Positions 47,550 to 62,254 of a stretch of DNA of 64,000 bases are shown here, one piece after another. Every line of letters starts with the position of its first letter. Within the stretch, counting starts at the first letter, position 1. The DNA comes from Pilaira anomala. Taxonomy: Eukaryota; Mucoromycota; Mucoromycetes; Mucorales; Mucoraceae. Position numbers and translations under genes: made by a program. A model generated the notes under the pieces. The model was not told where the DNA came from and ran no database searches. It was given only the letters and a program-made list of their open reading frames with translations. The stretch covers positions 124,001 through 188,000 of the forward strand of contig JAIXMQ010000015.1 of assembly GCA_025716855.1 (NCBI GenBank), written 5' to 3'.

Positions 47550-48918
47550 TTATTTATCAATCTTTTCGGTTAATTCAGGAATAGCCTTGAATAAATCTTC
47601 AACAAGACCATAATCAGCAACTTGGAAAATAGGAGCATCTGCATCCTTATTAATAGCTACAATTGTCTTGGAATCTTTCATACCAGCAAGATGTTGAATA
47701 GCACCGGAAATACCTAAATGATTATCCATAAATTAGTACTTTCAAAATTTCCCACGCATTCAAAAATATATATATACTTTACCAACAGCAACATAGAGTT
47801 CTATACAGATGGATTACAAATTTTTTTTAGTATACAACAATCCAAATCACAAGAAATAAATAAAAACTTACCAGGTGCAACAATTTTACCAGTTTGACCA
47901 ACTTGTAATGAGTTATCAACAAAACCTGCATCAACAGCAGCACGAGAAGCACCAACTATAATTCATAAAAATGAACAAAAAATTCTCACAAGCACGTGAT
48001 TCAAAAAAATAATAATAATAATAATACTTTACCAGCAGCACCCATCTTATCAGCTAAATCATACAATAAAGTAAAGTTGGCACCGTTCTTCATACCACGA
48101 CCACCTGAGATAACACGCTTAGCGGTATTAAGATCAGGACGATCACTCTTCACAATTTCTTCACCGACCCATTGGGTCAAACTAGGCTTATCAGCAGAAG
48201 GAGCAGCTTCTTCTTCAACATTGGCTTCGTTGGTAGAAGCTGCTGCTTCAAATGCAGTACCACGTACAGTAACGATCTTGATTTTATCGTTTGATTTAAC
48301 TGTAGCAATAGCGTTACCTGCATGAACATCAAAAAAAAAAAAAAGTTAATAATTTAATCTTTTTAATCTTTATATATACATACCGGCATAGATGGGACGA
48401 ACAAAGGTATCATCACCTTCAATACCAGTAATATCCGAAACAGCAGCTACATCCATTAAAGCAGCAGCACGAGGGAAGATGTTCTTGCCAACAGCAGTAT
48501 GACCCGTGAATAAATGAGTGAAACCATACTTAGCTTGAGTAGCTACAAGTAATGGAGCAATATCTTCAGGTAAAGCATTAGCGTAAGCAGCGTCCTTAGC
48601 GGTTAAAATCTTGGAGATACCGGTTAATTTGGATACTTGCTTTACAACAGATTCAGGTGCATCACCAGCAATAAGTGCAGTGACTGAACCTCCTAATTGA
48701 TTAGCAGCGGTCAAAGCATTCAAAGTAGCTCCACCGATTTGTCCATCTTTATGTTCGACGTATAAAAGTGTGTTGGCTGTTCCACCGGTTGCATAGAAAC
48801 GTTGAGCGAGTGTAGCACGTGCCTATAAGTATATGAGTTAGTTGTTTGGGTCTCTGTATATATGTTTGAGTATCTATATTACTTGAAGGGCAATGCGAGA
48901 GGTAGTGGCAGCAAACAT
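47550..48918 (-). CDS. ETFA: Electron transfer flavoprotein alpha subunit, mitochondrial
   Basis: FAD-carrying subunit that passes electrons from acyl-CoA dehydrogenases to ETF-ubiquinone oxidoreductase in the matrix. Six exons: 48883-48918, 48384-48822, 48033-48317, 47872-47955, 47783-47800 and 47550-47713; 342 codons (341 residues). N-terminus [20 protein letters not shown] is a mitochondrial presequence. The body shows [20 protein letters not shown] and [19 protein letters not shown]. The FAD-binding C-domain shows [57 protein letters not shown] and [20 protein letters not shown]. Exon 5 is only 18 bases (ELYVAV) and is required for the conserved ELYVAVGISG. ETF beta is not in this window. 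Confidence 0.96.
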
Positions 48919-49586
48919 ATTTTATATAATATATATATATATATATTTTAAAAAAAAAAGAAAAACAAAACAAAAAACCTGGGGAAATTTTGTAATAAAT
49001 TTGTAACTGGAATTGATTCTAGTCTCCGAATTCAAGCCAACGTCACCCGCGTGTCTCTTTTTTTCACATGCGTTATTGAACAAGGTACAGCACTTTAGAA
49101 GTTTCTCACAGTCAAAAGTAGTAAAGTTTTTTGAATTTAATTGTTTATCCCTTAACATACATACGAGTGTGAAATATTAACGCAAAAACCCTTTTTTTTT
49201 TCTTGATAATATTGCTTTTAATAGCTCATATTTTCAATACATCTTTTCCTTCTCTTAAAACTTGTATTTCTGAAATATTCGTCGTTACAAAGTATATATA
49301 TATACTCTATATTGAAAAGCTAAAGGTATATCGTGAATACAATTTTCTTTGTATTAAAAAAAAAAGTATCTCGGATAGTATTCCTTCAAATCCTGGTTCT
49401 GAGAAGAGCAAAAAAAGATCATTTTGAAAAGCTTATGTTTATACATATTTTCGAAAATGTAACCAAGCCATCATAAAACTGAGTGTTAATTATTTTTTTT
49501 TTTTTTTACATGAAGAATAAATTCGTTTTTTTAGTGTCTAACCAGCTATTTGTTTTTTTATTTTAACTTTGTACCATATTAAAATC
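48919..49586. other. Divergent promoter region between ETFA and Apq12-like gene
   Basis: 668 bases shared by two genes reading away from each other. AT repeat at about 48930-48945, T/A runs at about 49191 and 49494. The overlapping ORFs here are low-complexity. No specific site recognised. Confidence 0.45.
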
Positions 49587-50039
49587 ATGGAAGGAGCAAA
49601 CGAAACACTCAACGTTACTGTGCAAGCTATTCAGCTCTTAACACAGGTCTACACGTTCTGTTATCAACACTTGAAAGAAGCCAACATTCAATTACCAGCA
49701 CCCGATCAAATATTTTCTGTCACCACTTCAACCATCTCTTACCTCTTATCTCATTCACCTCCCTTCATTCAACAATTATACAGTATTCTGTCAGATTCAG
49801 TGAAAGAATCGAATTTCATGACCATTTTCTTATTACTTGTGATTGCATACATGATTTATTGCACAGTATTAGCTACGTTTCGATGGGTATATCGATTACT
49901 ATTTGGCTTTGTCAGGTTTAGCTTTTTAATAGCCGTGGTGGCAAGTCTCGTATACGTAGTTCAGCAGTATATGGCTGGTGCTGCTTTATTCCCTACTTCT
50001 TCGTCAACAGAGAATAGATATGGAAGCAGAACGTTCTAG
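49587..50039 (+). CDS. Two-pass membrane protein, Apq12-like (nuclear envelope/ER)
   Basis: Intronless, 150 residues, beginning MEGANETLNVTVQAIQLLTQ. The N-terminal half is a soluble amphipathic region. Two membrane segments follow: FMTIFLLLVIAYMIYCTVLA at about residues 72-91 and RFSFLIAVVASLVYVVQQYM at about 112-131, joined by a short arginine-containing hairpin (TFRWVYRLLFGFV). The tail is Ser/Thr rich. The arrangement and size fit the Apq12/nuclear pore assembly-and-biogenesis family, which links nuclear pore assembly and membrane lipid composition in yeast. No sequence motif is absolutely diagnostic, so this is a family-level inference. The MYHIKI extension at 49569 is possible but the MEG start has the better context (ATCATGG). 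Confidence 0.6.
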   Translation: MEGANETLNVTVQAIQLLTQVYTFCYQHLKEANIQLPAPDQIFSVTTSTISYLLSHSPPFIQQLYSILSDSVKESNFMTIFLLLVIAYMIYCTVLATFRWVYRLLFGFVRFSFLIAVVASLVYVVQQYMAGAALFPTSSSTENRYGSRTF

Positions 50040-51306
50040 GTGTAGTTGTAAAAAAAAAAAAAATGTGCAGGCTCTACAAAATGAAATCAACTGTCTATTG
50101 GATTAGTATTATCCTATACCATACCTTTTTATTATTATGACATAAAGACAAATAAAGTCTCTCTTTCTTTCTCACTTGTATAGCTTCTCTTTGTTCTTCG
50201 AATTATACTTTTTTGATTATATATATATTTGATTGATCAAACGCGGTCGAACACGTAGGATGTGTATGGATTCCGTTACTTGGCAACCACTATAAAAATG
50301 AGTATACGTCAATCTTGAAGAGAACTAATTCAATCGATCCTAACCGCACACACAATGCGAAAAAAAAAATTATACTAACATTTCATTTCTTTGTTGTATA
50401 TCGCGATATTCACAACCTGATTGAATTAATATAAACACGCTTTTTTTTTATTATTCACGTACGCTTTAAATAACGCGACACACGCGTTTCATAATTAACA
50501 TAATCACGATTTTTTTGTGGGTCTTATATGACGAATATCTATTCTGATTTAAGGTATATTTTTTTAATGTATTAATTAGTTATGAGTGCTTATGACGAAA
50601 AAGTATGTTCTTCGACGATAGAAATATATTAGTAATTTAAGTCTGGTAGACGTATTATTCCTCTTGAAGAATAATGCCATTTGTTTAGTAATTTTCATCC
50701 TGGCATATTTTATATTGAAGAGCAAGATTTTGGAGAATTCCATCTTAGCTCACCTTTTTTAATGTAGAGCGAAAAGATAGTTTTATACCATTACCAAGCA
50801 AGATTTTTTAGTGGATTTTGCCTGAGTGTGAGTATATACTAAGAGAAATAAAAGTCTATCATTGTAGTCGGTCTCTACTATAATAGATAGTAGCATTTCT
50901 TATGTAACTAAACAAGATGATACCATTAGGTATTTAATATGTAATTTTTTTTTCCTTTGCCCAGCATTTTCAATAAACATTTTATTTATGCAAATCCTTC
51001 CCCTGTCCTGAAGACTGAGGTTATCCTTTTGGTTCTACCTTCCAGAAAATACAAAAGATAAAAAAAAAACGTTTGAACTTTTTTTCATCGAAAATCCCCC
51101 CTTTTTTTTTCAATATGGGTATTCAAATATTGGTGAGCCCGATAAATATTCACTTTTACATAAAACAGAAAGTATCTGAGAGGATAAAAGAAACCCCCTT
51201 TCGTGTAACAAAGATATTGTTTTATAAATCTCCCATCAGTTCATTGATATCTTATTGCTATTTACTTTTTTTTTCTTTTCATTTCATTAATAAATATTAT
51301 CTATAT
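50040..51306. other. Intergenic region
   Basis: 1.27 kb between the Apq12-like gene and the ketopantoate reductase-like gene, same orientation. AT-rich with fewer homopolymers than elsewhere. No ORF longer than about 60 codons with coding character, no tRNA and no repeat was recognised. Confidence 0.45.
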
Positions 51307-52749
51307 ATGCAGTTTCAACGTTTATTTAGGCTTAGCGCCAACCTAACAACAGGTCAAATGAGAAAAAATAGTGGACTAGTCCATAGGTCCGGTTTCTCGG
51401 GATATCGCTTCAAATGCCCTGAGAACAATATTACTCATTATTATAAATACCGCGGCAACCAATCTAGTTTTGGATTCTCCACTTCTTCTTATAGATTTTA
51501 TTCAATGTCTTCTCAACCTCGTGTATTGACAGGTAAACCAGAGAGCACTTTCTGCAACAAACATCATTTTTTTATACTGAAGCATATACTTTAGTTGGAA
51601 CGGGTGCCATTGGCGCTATTTACTCATGGCGACTTTCCAAGTCTTGTAATGTCACCACTGTCTGTCGTTCTAATTACGACGTTGTAAAAGAAAACGGTTT
51701 TGATATGAACTCTGCTAAATTTGGAGAAGAAAAGTTTATTCCTGACAAAGGTTTTTTTTTTTCTATTCAAACTCGTTTCAACCCAAAAACTATTATTTAT
51801 TAATTTTTATTTTTGTTTGTATGTTGTAGTTGTAAGCACAGTAACTGAATGTGCCAATTCAGAACCTTATGATTATATCCTTATTACACTTAAAGCATTA
51901 CCCGAGATTTATAACTGTGCGGATATCATTGCTCCTGCAGTCTCTAAAGACACAACCATTGTTTTAATCCAGAATGGACTCGGTGTGGAAGAACCCATTA
52001 CCGATAGATTTCCTAACAATCCAATCGTTTCGATTGTTGCTTATATCGGTACTTCTCAAAACGAGCCTGGAAAGGTTACAATGGTAGGACGCGAAAGTTT
52101 GGTGATTGGAAAATATCACGGTGCTAAAACGAATTCAGATGAACAACGTCAAAAGTTTGCTGACCTTTTAATTAAGGGTGATGTTGACGTTCAATTCGTT
52201 GATGATGTAGAACGTGTTCGTTGGCAAAAGTTGTTTTGGTAAGTGATACCAGTAGATTTGTATAACAATAACAGTTTTTTTTTTTAACAACAAAAAAAAA
52301 TAGGAATGCGGCCTTCTCCCCCGTATGTGCCATGACAGGTATGAACACAACTGAAGTCTTGGAAAATGAAGACGCTATGAAAGCTGTCAAGGAAGTAATG
52401 CACGACGTTATTGATGCGGCTAATGCAAACGGTTACAAGTTTGATCACAAAGAACAGATGGATAATATGATTGCTAGAACTGAAGCTACCGCTAGAAATT
52501 ATAAGCCTTCCATGTAAAATTTATTTCGTATATTTGAAAAAGTACATGTACTAACAGTAAAATATAATTTTTTTTTTTTTTTTTAGGCAACTCGATAAAG
52601 AGCGTGGTAGTCCTATGGAAGTTGAAGTGATCCTTGGTACACCTTTAAAGAGAGCCAAGGCAAAAGGATTAAAAGTTCCTTTCTTAGACTTTATTCACTC
52701 TGTCTGTAGTGCTACAAACGCTTTAACACTTAAACAAAGCCAACTTTAA
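51307..52749 (+). CDS. 2-dehydropantoate 2-reductase-like protein (ApbA/PanE family)
   Basis: NADPH-dependent ketopantoate reductase fold, giving pantoate for coenzyme A synthesis. Five exons (51307-51532, 51595-51750, 51830-52238, 52304-52513, 52587-52749) sum to 388 codons (387 residues). Start MQFQRLFRLSANLTTGQMRK is Arg-rich and, with the following 60 residues, looks like a mitochondrial targeting leader; an internal ATG (MSSQPRVLTVGTGAIGAIYS, at 51505) begins the conserved domain and could be a cytosolic start. Rossmann motif VGTGAIGAIYSWRLS; LITLKALPEI; VLIQNGLGVEEPI; catalytic-domain WQKLFWNAAFSPVCAMTG, and PMEVEVILGTPLKRAKAKGL near the end. The second intron has a GTTTTT donor. Several fungal members of this fold have other substrates, so PAN5-type activity is probable but not certain. 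Confidence 0.85.
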
Positions 52750-52789
52750 AATGTAAAGTTTTTATAAATATTTATTTTTTATTTAGGAA

Positions 52790-53919
52790 CTAATAAGAGA
52801 CTTTTCGTTTCCATTGTTTTTGTTCTTCATTAAAATAATACCATGCATCTCTAGTTTCTTTATGACTACGTATAAACCCATTCAATTCATTCACACCATA
52901 AATTTCATCTTGAAGTAATTGATCTTGTTTCACATCTGATATAATTTCTCTTTTCTTTGTGGCTTTAGTTAAATTAATTTGAGGAATTTTAGTTTCTAAA
53001 GCAGGAGATATGAATACAGGTATAGAAAATCGATCTTCATAATTCGCTAATGCTTTGTTCACCACACGATGTGTAGTCGCAACAAATGTTTGGTTTGTTA
53101 AACGCTCAAGAATTTCTCCAATGTTTACAATAAACGTATTTGGAATAGGTTCTGCATCTAACCATTGTCCATTATCTTGTGCTTGCACTTGAAGCCCACC
53201 AATTTGATCTTGTAAAAGTATCGTTAAGAATCCTGTGTCTTTATGTGGTCCTACACCTAATCCATGGTCTAGAGGTTTATCAATTGGGTTGTTTAAAGCC
53301 GGGTAACGGATTAACTTGCAACGAACTCCATAATCTTTACCAAAGAGTGACATAAATTCATCTTGATCAAACTCTAATACTCTGGCCATTGCGTTAAGGA
53401 TAGTTAAGCCAACATTAGCCATAGAATCCATTAATTCGGAAATTGTTTCTTTAAAATCAGGTATTTTACTAGGCCATTGGTTAGGACCTCTCAAGTAAGC
53501 ATAGGTTGGATGATTTCCTAAAGATAAAGCAGGATAATCTCTTCCTAAATCAATTTGTTCTCGGTTGTCTTGTTTGTAATCTGTTGTTTCAGAATCTACA
53601 CAAAATTTTAGACATTTATTAATTTATAATGTATAATTATGTACATATCTTACATACTTAGTTTAGAATATCCTCGGAAATGAGGAGACTTTTTTAATTC
53701 GATTTCAAGCTTCTCTTCAATAGGTAGCTTGAAAAAAGATTTAATAGTATCAAATGACTTTTCTTGAAGTTCAGGCGAAACACCATGATTTTTGATATAG
53801 AAAAAACCTACTTCGCTCATAGCATCATATAATTCCTTTAAAAACTCTATAGATGAAGGAGAATTAGGCTGATCTAATTGATATTTGGACAAGTCGAGTA
53901 TAGGAAGTGTAGCGGTCAT
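52790..53919 (-). CDS. 2-oxoglutarate/Fe(II)-dependent dioxygenase (isopenicillin-N-synthase-like)
   Basis: Two exons (53658-53919, 52790-53595) give 356 codons (355 residues). N-terminal DIOX_N domain: LPILDLSKYQLDQP and EVGFFYIKNHGVSPELQEKS. Catalytic DSBH core: iron ligands in GVGPHKDTGFLTILLQD (His and Asp at about 206 and 208) and FVATTHRVVNK (distal His). RFSIPVF supplies the Arg/Ser pair that binds 2-oxoglutarate. These features separate it from true IPNS, which lacks 2-oxoglutarate. The substrate is unknown; fungal members act on flavonoid-like, gibberellin-like or nucleoside substrates. It converges on the ketopantoate reductase-like gene with only 40 bases between stops. Confidence 0.88.
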
Positions 53920-54408
53920 ATTTGTTGTTGACTTTAGTTACAATAAAAAAAAAAGAGAGAAATGAAATAAAAAGAAAAAAAAAAAAGAAAGAAAGAGAAG
54001 AGCCTTGATGTTATATTAGAGGATTGGATCATATCTTCTTGATCTCACGCAATTTAGTACCAGGCAAAGTCATTGGGTTACAAAATGCACAAATTTAATA
54101 AATGTAAGCTATAATTCGTGATCTTTTGTTGACGAGGAAAATAAACAAAAAGTACGTCTGTCTTTGCAGTGCATCCTCTTAATAATAGCTAAAAACGTAT
54201 CGATAAAACATTTCAACTTTCCCATTAAAATCATTGTTCTTTATATATATATTTTTTTTTATATCATGTACCACATCCTTTCCTGGAGTTTTTTTTTTTT
54301 ATTAGAACAAAAAAAAAAAGTGAAAGAAAAAGTGCTGTATTTTTTTTTTACTATTAACTGTGAATTAGGATACGTAAAAGTATCTAAGCTCGAAGAACAG
54401 GGAGAAAT
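53920..54408. other. Spacer between oxygenase start and RPS29 stop
   Basis: 489 bases; the genes are in the same orientation. Upstream pyrimidine/purine tracts near 53945-54000. An ORF at 54164-54412 on the plus strand is T-rich translation without domain. Nothing else seen. Confidence 0.45.
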
Positions 54409-54978
54409 TTAACGGTACTAAAGAAGAAACTATGAGTATACAATATTTTTTTATTTTAAGCAAGTTTATCTTACCTTGTGGAAACCAATGTCGTTGGCAT
54501 ATTCACGGAAACATTGACGACAGATGTTGAGGTTGTACTTGCGGATCAAACCAGCACGATGAGCACAAACTCTACTATAAAACGCAAAAAAAAAAAAAAA
54601 AAAAAAAAAAATGTTAATTAAAAAAATTTTTTTTTTTTTTTGCCAGAAAAATAATAGTTTTTCTTTTTTCTTTCTCATCAATCAAATCCTATTTAACGAA
54701 TGTGTTTTCGTATCGAATATTCAAGTTGTTTTTTTTTTTCAGTGTTCATCATCGCTCAAGTAGGATTTGATTTCATAAAAAAAAAAAAAAAAAAAAACGT
54801 ATTTTTTTTTCGGTGGCTTATACTTTGTTCATTAAAGAAGATAAAAAAGAAAATATTGCTATTGTTTTCTTTTTCAAATCTCTAATAAAACTACAAAAGA
54901 AGAACGGTATACATACCAGGCGCGAGAGCCCTTACCGAAGGACTTGGGGTGAGAATTCCAAACGTTAGCGTGGGCCAT
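54409..54978 (-). CDS. RPS29: 40S ribosomal protein S29 (uS14)
   Basis: Small zinc-binding protein of the 40S head. Three exons (54917-54978, 54475-54574, 54409-54417) give 56 residues, the exact eukaryotic length. [20 protein letters not shown] joins [18 protein letters not shown], then [18 protein letters not shown]. The two CxxC pairs (CRVC, CRQC) bind zinc. The last coding exon is only 9 bases (Tyr, Arg, stop) and is placed by matching the conserved FxKxR end. An AT-rich intron of about 340 bases with long T/A runs separates exons 1 and 2, unusually long for this locus. It shares a 249-base divergent promoter with OST1. Confidence 0.96.
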
Positions 54979-55227
54979 GATGTATTTCTGTTTGCAAATG
55001 CGAAAAAAGAGGAAGAGCCAGTAAATTGTTACCTTGAACACTTCTTTCATTTTTTTTTTTTCAATCCGCGCGCACAATTGTTTTGTCCAGTGACGTGCAT
55101 TGTTTTTTTTGGCGATTTATAATTGGCTAAATAAGATATTTAGTAAAAGTAGAATGTAATTTACCAATATATATATTTTTTTTCCCCCTTTTACCTATTT
55201 CGAATACATACAAAAAAGAATACGGTC
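54979..55227. promoter_or_regulatory. Compact divergent promoter between RPS29 and OST1
   Basis: 249 bases drive a ribosomal-protein gene and an ER glycosylation gene in opposite directions. It contains a TGACGTGC block near 55091 (CRE/bZIP-like half site) and GC-rich CCGCGCGCA near 55066. A T-run flanks each start. Site functions are inference. Confidence 0.4.
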
Positions 55228-56983
55228 ATGATCTCGGTCCGTTTACTTTTACAAGTACTATTCGCGTTTAGTTGCGCATGTGTAGTATTTGCTTTCCCTA
55301 ACCAATTTGAAAACACCAAAATTATTCGTACTATTGAAGTCAATAGTGCTATTGCTCGTGAAGATGTAGGTATTAGAGCAAAGAACGTGAATAACGTACC
55401 TGCTTCAAACTATTACTTTTATATACCTGCTGTTCTTTCTGACAGTGCTGCTTCCATCACTGCCTTTTTGAGAAAAGAAAAAACTGAACTTCAAGTTACA
55501 TTAGAAGATGAAGATGCTATCACGTAAGATGACGCTTTAATAATAATAATAATAATAAAAACTAACTCGTGTTTTTTTTTGTTTGGTACATGCATATATC
55601 TATAGTAAAATGATGGTATATAAGGTCACTTTACCTGAGCCTATTCAACCTCAAGAGGATATCCTTCTTGGCATTAAAATTGCATATACCCATACGATTA
55701 AACCTATGCCTTCCAAGTTACCTCAAGTATCTCGTCAACATACCGTTTTCGCCTTCAACTCTTATTTCCTTTCACCTTATCAAACGATTGAAACAAAGAC
55801 TACACTTCAGTAAATGCAATGAATTAACGATATCATATTATTATTATTATTATTCAACTAACATTTTACATCTGTATAGTACTCCCACAAAGAATATCAT
55901 TAGTCAAACTGGTGCTGGTGGTAAGGCTGTTGCTAATGGTAACAAGGTTGTCTATGGTCCTTATGAGAACGTCTCACCTCTTTCTTTTGATATTGCTACC
56001 TGTCATTTTGAGAATAGTAAGCCATTGATCACAATTGACAAACTTGAACGCGATATTGAAGTCTCCCATTGGGGTAAGAACTTGGCTATTGAAGAGCATT
56101 ATTCTTTACGTAATGACGGTGCTAGGTAAAAAAAATAACAATAACAACCCAAGTTTTTTTTTTTTTTTTTTTTTCCCTCACTAAATATATAATTTCTAGA
56201 CTTGAAGGTGATTTCAGTCGTGTTCAATATCAATTAACGAGCCAAATTCATGAACAAACCAATGTATTAAAGACACTTGAATTTGATTTACCAGTCTCTG
56301 CTCGCGATCCTTATTTCCGTGATGAAGTTGGTAATGTATCTACTTCTCATTTTAGAGTACAAAAGAATAAGGCTGTATTGGAAATTACTCCTCGTTATCC
56401 TTTATTTGGTGGTTGGAATTATACTTGGTATCATGGATTTAATGCTGACCTTGGTGCTTATGTTCGTAAAGCCAAGTCTGGTAAATTTGTAATGAACATT
56501 AACTTTGTCGAAAATGTAAAGGATATGACAATTGATAAAGTTACTGTTCGTGTTGTTTTACCTGAGGGTGCTTCGTAAGTTTTTTTTTTATATGTATATC
56601 TAGTATCTGACAAGTAATACTTTATTTAGTAATGCCAAAGTGACTACTCCTTTTGATGTTGATAACAAGTATATTGGTACCCACTTTACATACTTTGATT
56701 CTACAGGTCGCTTATTGGTTGTTTTGGAAAAGTCAAACGTTGTTAAAGAGCATGAATTACCTATTCAAATCGAATACGAGTATTCAAGTTTCCGTCTTTT
56801 ACAAAAGCCAATTGTTGCTTCCGTTGCCATCTTTTTATTATTTGTTGTTAGTATCTCACTCAACAAGATGTCATTTACTATTCGTAATGAAAAGGTAAAA
56901 CTATTCTGATCATTATAATTTATATATATATATACTCATCTCTTATTACTCTATAGACAAAGCCCAGCTCAAAGAAAGAATAA
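55228..56983 (+). CDS. OST1: Oligosaccharyltransferase subunit Ost1 / ribophorin I
   Basis: ER-membrane subunit of the complex that transfers glycan to Asn in nascent proteins. Six exons (55228-55523, 55606-55809, 55880-56125, 56200-56574, 56630-56894, 56957-56983) give 471 codons (470 residues). Signal peptide MISVRLLLQVLFAFSCACVV ends near FAFPNQF. Luminal domain contains YYFYIPAVLSDSAASITAFL, ATCHFENSKPLITIDKLERD, IEVSHWGKNLAIEEHYSLRN and the ribophorin-typical PRYPLFGGWNYTWYHGFNAD. A single C-terminal membrane helix VASVAIFLLFVVSISL precedes a short cytosolic tail ending TKPSSKKE. Length matches fungal Ost1. Confidence 0.95.
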
Positions 56984-57311
56984 AATATAAAAAAATAAAA
57001 TAAAAGAAAATTTTACTTTTTTACATAGTTGTGTAACACCATTACAACAATCAATAATTTGAACTGTACATTACTGCGCCTATCATTTTACTGAATGTTT
57101 ACTGCATCTTGATACAATAAGTAAACACACACACACACACAAAAAAAAAAAAAAAGAGAGAAGTATGTCTTTTATAAACCAATGAATGACTCAAATAAAA
57201 GTGACTGTTTTATAGTTTTTTTTTTGCACTGATTTTTTTTTTTTTTTTTGTATTTATTAATTTTTTTTCCTCTTTTTTAAATAAAGTAAACGGTTGAATT
57301 TCTATAGAAAA
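56984..57311. other. Spacer between OST1 and eIF2 gamma
   Basis: 328 bases with an (AC)n at about 57126-57141 followed by an A-run and then T-runs before the next start. Tandem orientation. No gene. Confidence 0.5.
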
Positions 57312-59084
57312 ATGACAGAAGCAGTCAAAATTGATGTCACCAAGTTGACTCCTTTGTCACCTGAAGTTATCTCTAAACAAGCTACCATCAATATTGGTAA
57401 AGAAATAAATATGAACGATTGATAAAACGAATGACAAAAAAAAAAAAAAAAAGAAAACTTACCCATTAAAAAAAAAAATTTTTTTTTTATAGGTACTATT
57501 GGTCACGTAGCTCACGGTAAATCTACTGTTGTTAAGGCTATTTCTGGTGTTCAAGTAAATATAGATTCCTGCATGTTTATTTAGGATGATATTAATCTTT
57601 TATTTTTCGTGTTTTTTTTTCTTTAGACTGTTCGTTTCAAGAATGAGATGGAAAGAAATATTACAATCAAGCTTGGTTATGCCAATGCAAAGATTTTCAA
57701 GTGTAGAAACCCTGAATGCCCTAGACCTGGATGTTATAAATCTTATGGTTCATCCAAGGAAGATAATCCTTTATGTGAACGTCCTGGTTGTGGTGGTACC
57801 ATGGAACTTGTTCGTCATATCAGTTTTGTTGGTAAGGGCGGAATTTTTTTAGTGTAAAGTTTATAGTGTATTTATTTTTTTTTTCTTACAATTTTTTTTT
57901 TTTTTCAATATCATAGATTGTCCTGGTCACGATATTCTCGTAAATATTTATATATATATATTGGATTTTTAAAAAATATTAGAAGTGATGTGATGACTAA
58001 ACAACCCTGCAATTTTAATTAGATGACTACTATGCTTTCCGGTGCAGCTGTTATGGACGCAGCTCTTTTATTGATTGCCGGTAACGAAACATGTCCTCAA
58101 CCTCAAACATCCGAGCATCTTGCAGCTATCGAAATTATGAAGCTTCAACATGTAATTATTCTTCAAAACAAGGTAGATCTTGTAAAGAAGGAAGCTGCAC
58201 ATGAACAACATCAAGATATTCTTGCATTCGTTAAAGGTACTGTAGCTGATGGTGCACCTATTGTTCCTATCTCTGCTCAGCTTAAATATAACATTGATGC
58301 CGTAAATGAATACATTACCAAGAAGATTCCTGTCCCTGTTCGTGATTTCTCTGCTGAACCTAGATTGATCGTGATTCGTTCTTTTGATATTAACAAACCT
58401 GGTGCTGATGTCGAGAACCTTCAAGGTGGTGTTGCTGGTGGTTCTATCCTTAAGGGTGTTCTCAAGATTGGTGATAATATCGAAGTACGTCCTGGTGTCA
58501 TCATTAAGGATTCTGAAGGTCGTATTCGTGCTCGTCCCATCTTATCTAAAATCTTGACTTTAGCTGCTGAAACTAACAAGTTAGAATTCGCTGTTCCCGG
58601 TGGTTTAATCGGTGTTGGTACTCAAATGGATCCCACTTTGTGTCGTGGTGATCGTTTAGTAGGTCAAGTCTTAGGTTATCCTGGTACATTACCCTCTATC
58701 TACACAGAACTTGAAATCTCTTATTTCTTGTTGCGTCGTTTATTGGGTGTCAAGACTGATGATAAGAAACAAGCCAAGGTTGCTAAATTAACTAAGGGTG
58801 AATTACTTTTAGTCAACATTGGTTCCGTCTCTACTGGTGGTCGTGTTGTTGGTGTTAAGGCTGATCTTGCAAAGATCATTTTGACTGGTCCTACTTGTAC
58901 TGAAGTTGGTGATAAGGTTGCCATTTCAAGAAAGATTGAAAGACATTGGCGGTAAGCTTTTTTTTTTTTATATTATTGTGATTATTTACTTTTTTTACTA
59001 ATTACCTTTTTTATATACATATATAGTCTTATTGGTTGGGGTAAGATCAAGCGTGGTACTGTTCTGGAAGCAGAAGCAAATTAA
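57312..59084 (+). CDS. GCD11: Translation initiation factor eIF2 gamma subunit
   Basis: GTP-binding core of the eIF2 ternary complex that delivers initiator Met-tRNA to the 40S subunit. Six exons (57312-57396, 57493-57554, 57627-57831, 57917-57939, 58023-58951, 59027-59084) give 454 codons (453 residues). G domain: [48 protein letters not shown] and [12 protein letters not shown]. The eIF2-gamma zinc ribbon is present ([11 protein letters not shown] and [13 protein letters not shown]). Domains [43 protein letters not shown], and C-terminal [19 protein letters not shown]. Exon 4 is a 23-base microexon encoding DCPGHDIL. Its mRNA converges on DED1. Confidence 0.97.
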
Positions 59085-59326
59085 TAGGTTTTATATGAAA
59101 ATAAAAAAAAGTATAATTGTATTGTGAAAAGAAAGATTATGTGCATTTTATTAAAAAAAAAGAAAAAAAAACAAGTTGTAATTATTACTGTGTTTAGAAA
59201 TATTTATAATGTTATATATGTGTGTTATATGCTGGCGTTTTTTTTTTTTTTTTTTCTGGTGCAAATGAAGTTTTTTGTTGTGCAAATAATCTATGAATTT
59301 TTTTTTTTAAATGAAATTGGTCCACT

Positions 59327-61677
<2,351 letters not shown>

Positions 61678-61753
61678 AATATTAAACAAAACAAAAAGTG
61701 AAAAAGAATTTTTATAGTGTACTTTTTTTTTTTTTTTTCTTCTTCTTTTTAAA

Positions 61754-61769
61754 AACCACCGCGGCGGTT
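61754..61769. promoter_or_regulatory. GC-rich near-palindrome AACCACCGCGGCGGTT upstream of DED1
   Basis: 14 of 16 bases are self-complementary around the centre CCGCGG, 77-92 bases upstream of the DED1 start, in AT-rich surroundings. Likely a transcription-factor site for DED1 (inference). Confidence 0.35.
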
Positions 61770-62254
61770 CTTTAAGTCTATAAATGGACTTTATCCATAC
61801 CTTGCGGGGAAGATTTAAAAAGGTCTCTGACGTATGTTGTAAAAAGTTTATTCTCTTTTGTTTTACCGTGCTAAAATCGCGTTAGACTTTTTAATCTTAA
61901 CAAATTAAGGGCCTGAGAAAGAGTAATGATGTTATTATAATATGCTGGGTGGATTCAAAGTGAGACTAGTTAAGGCCTGTGAAAAATTATTTTATACTTC
62001 TTTATATAAATATTTATCATATAAATGTATGTGTACATCTACGGTTTTTGTCCCTATTTTTGTTTATACATTTTGCTTTTTCGATTGCTCAGTTGACTTT
62101 CTTCTCCCTTTTTATTATTCGATTATCAATAACTGTCTATTATCTTTTTGATCACAATGCTCGAACTAGGGTTTCGGTTTAGAAAAAGTGTTCACAACAT
62201 GCACAAGGAACCTTTTATACCTTATTAAATAACTAAAACGATGATTTATCGCCG

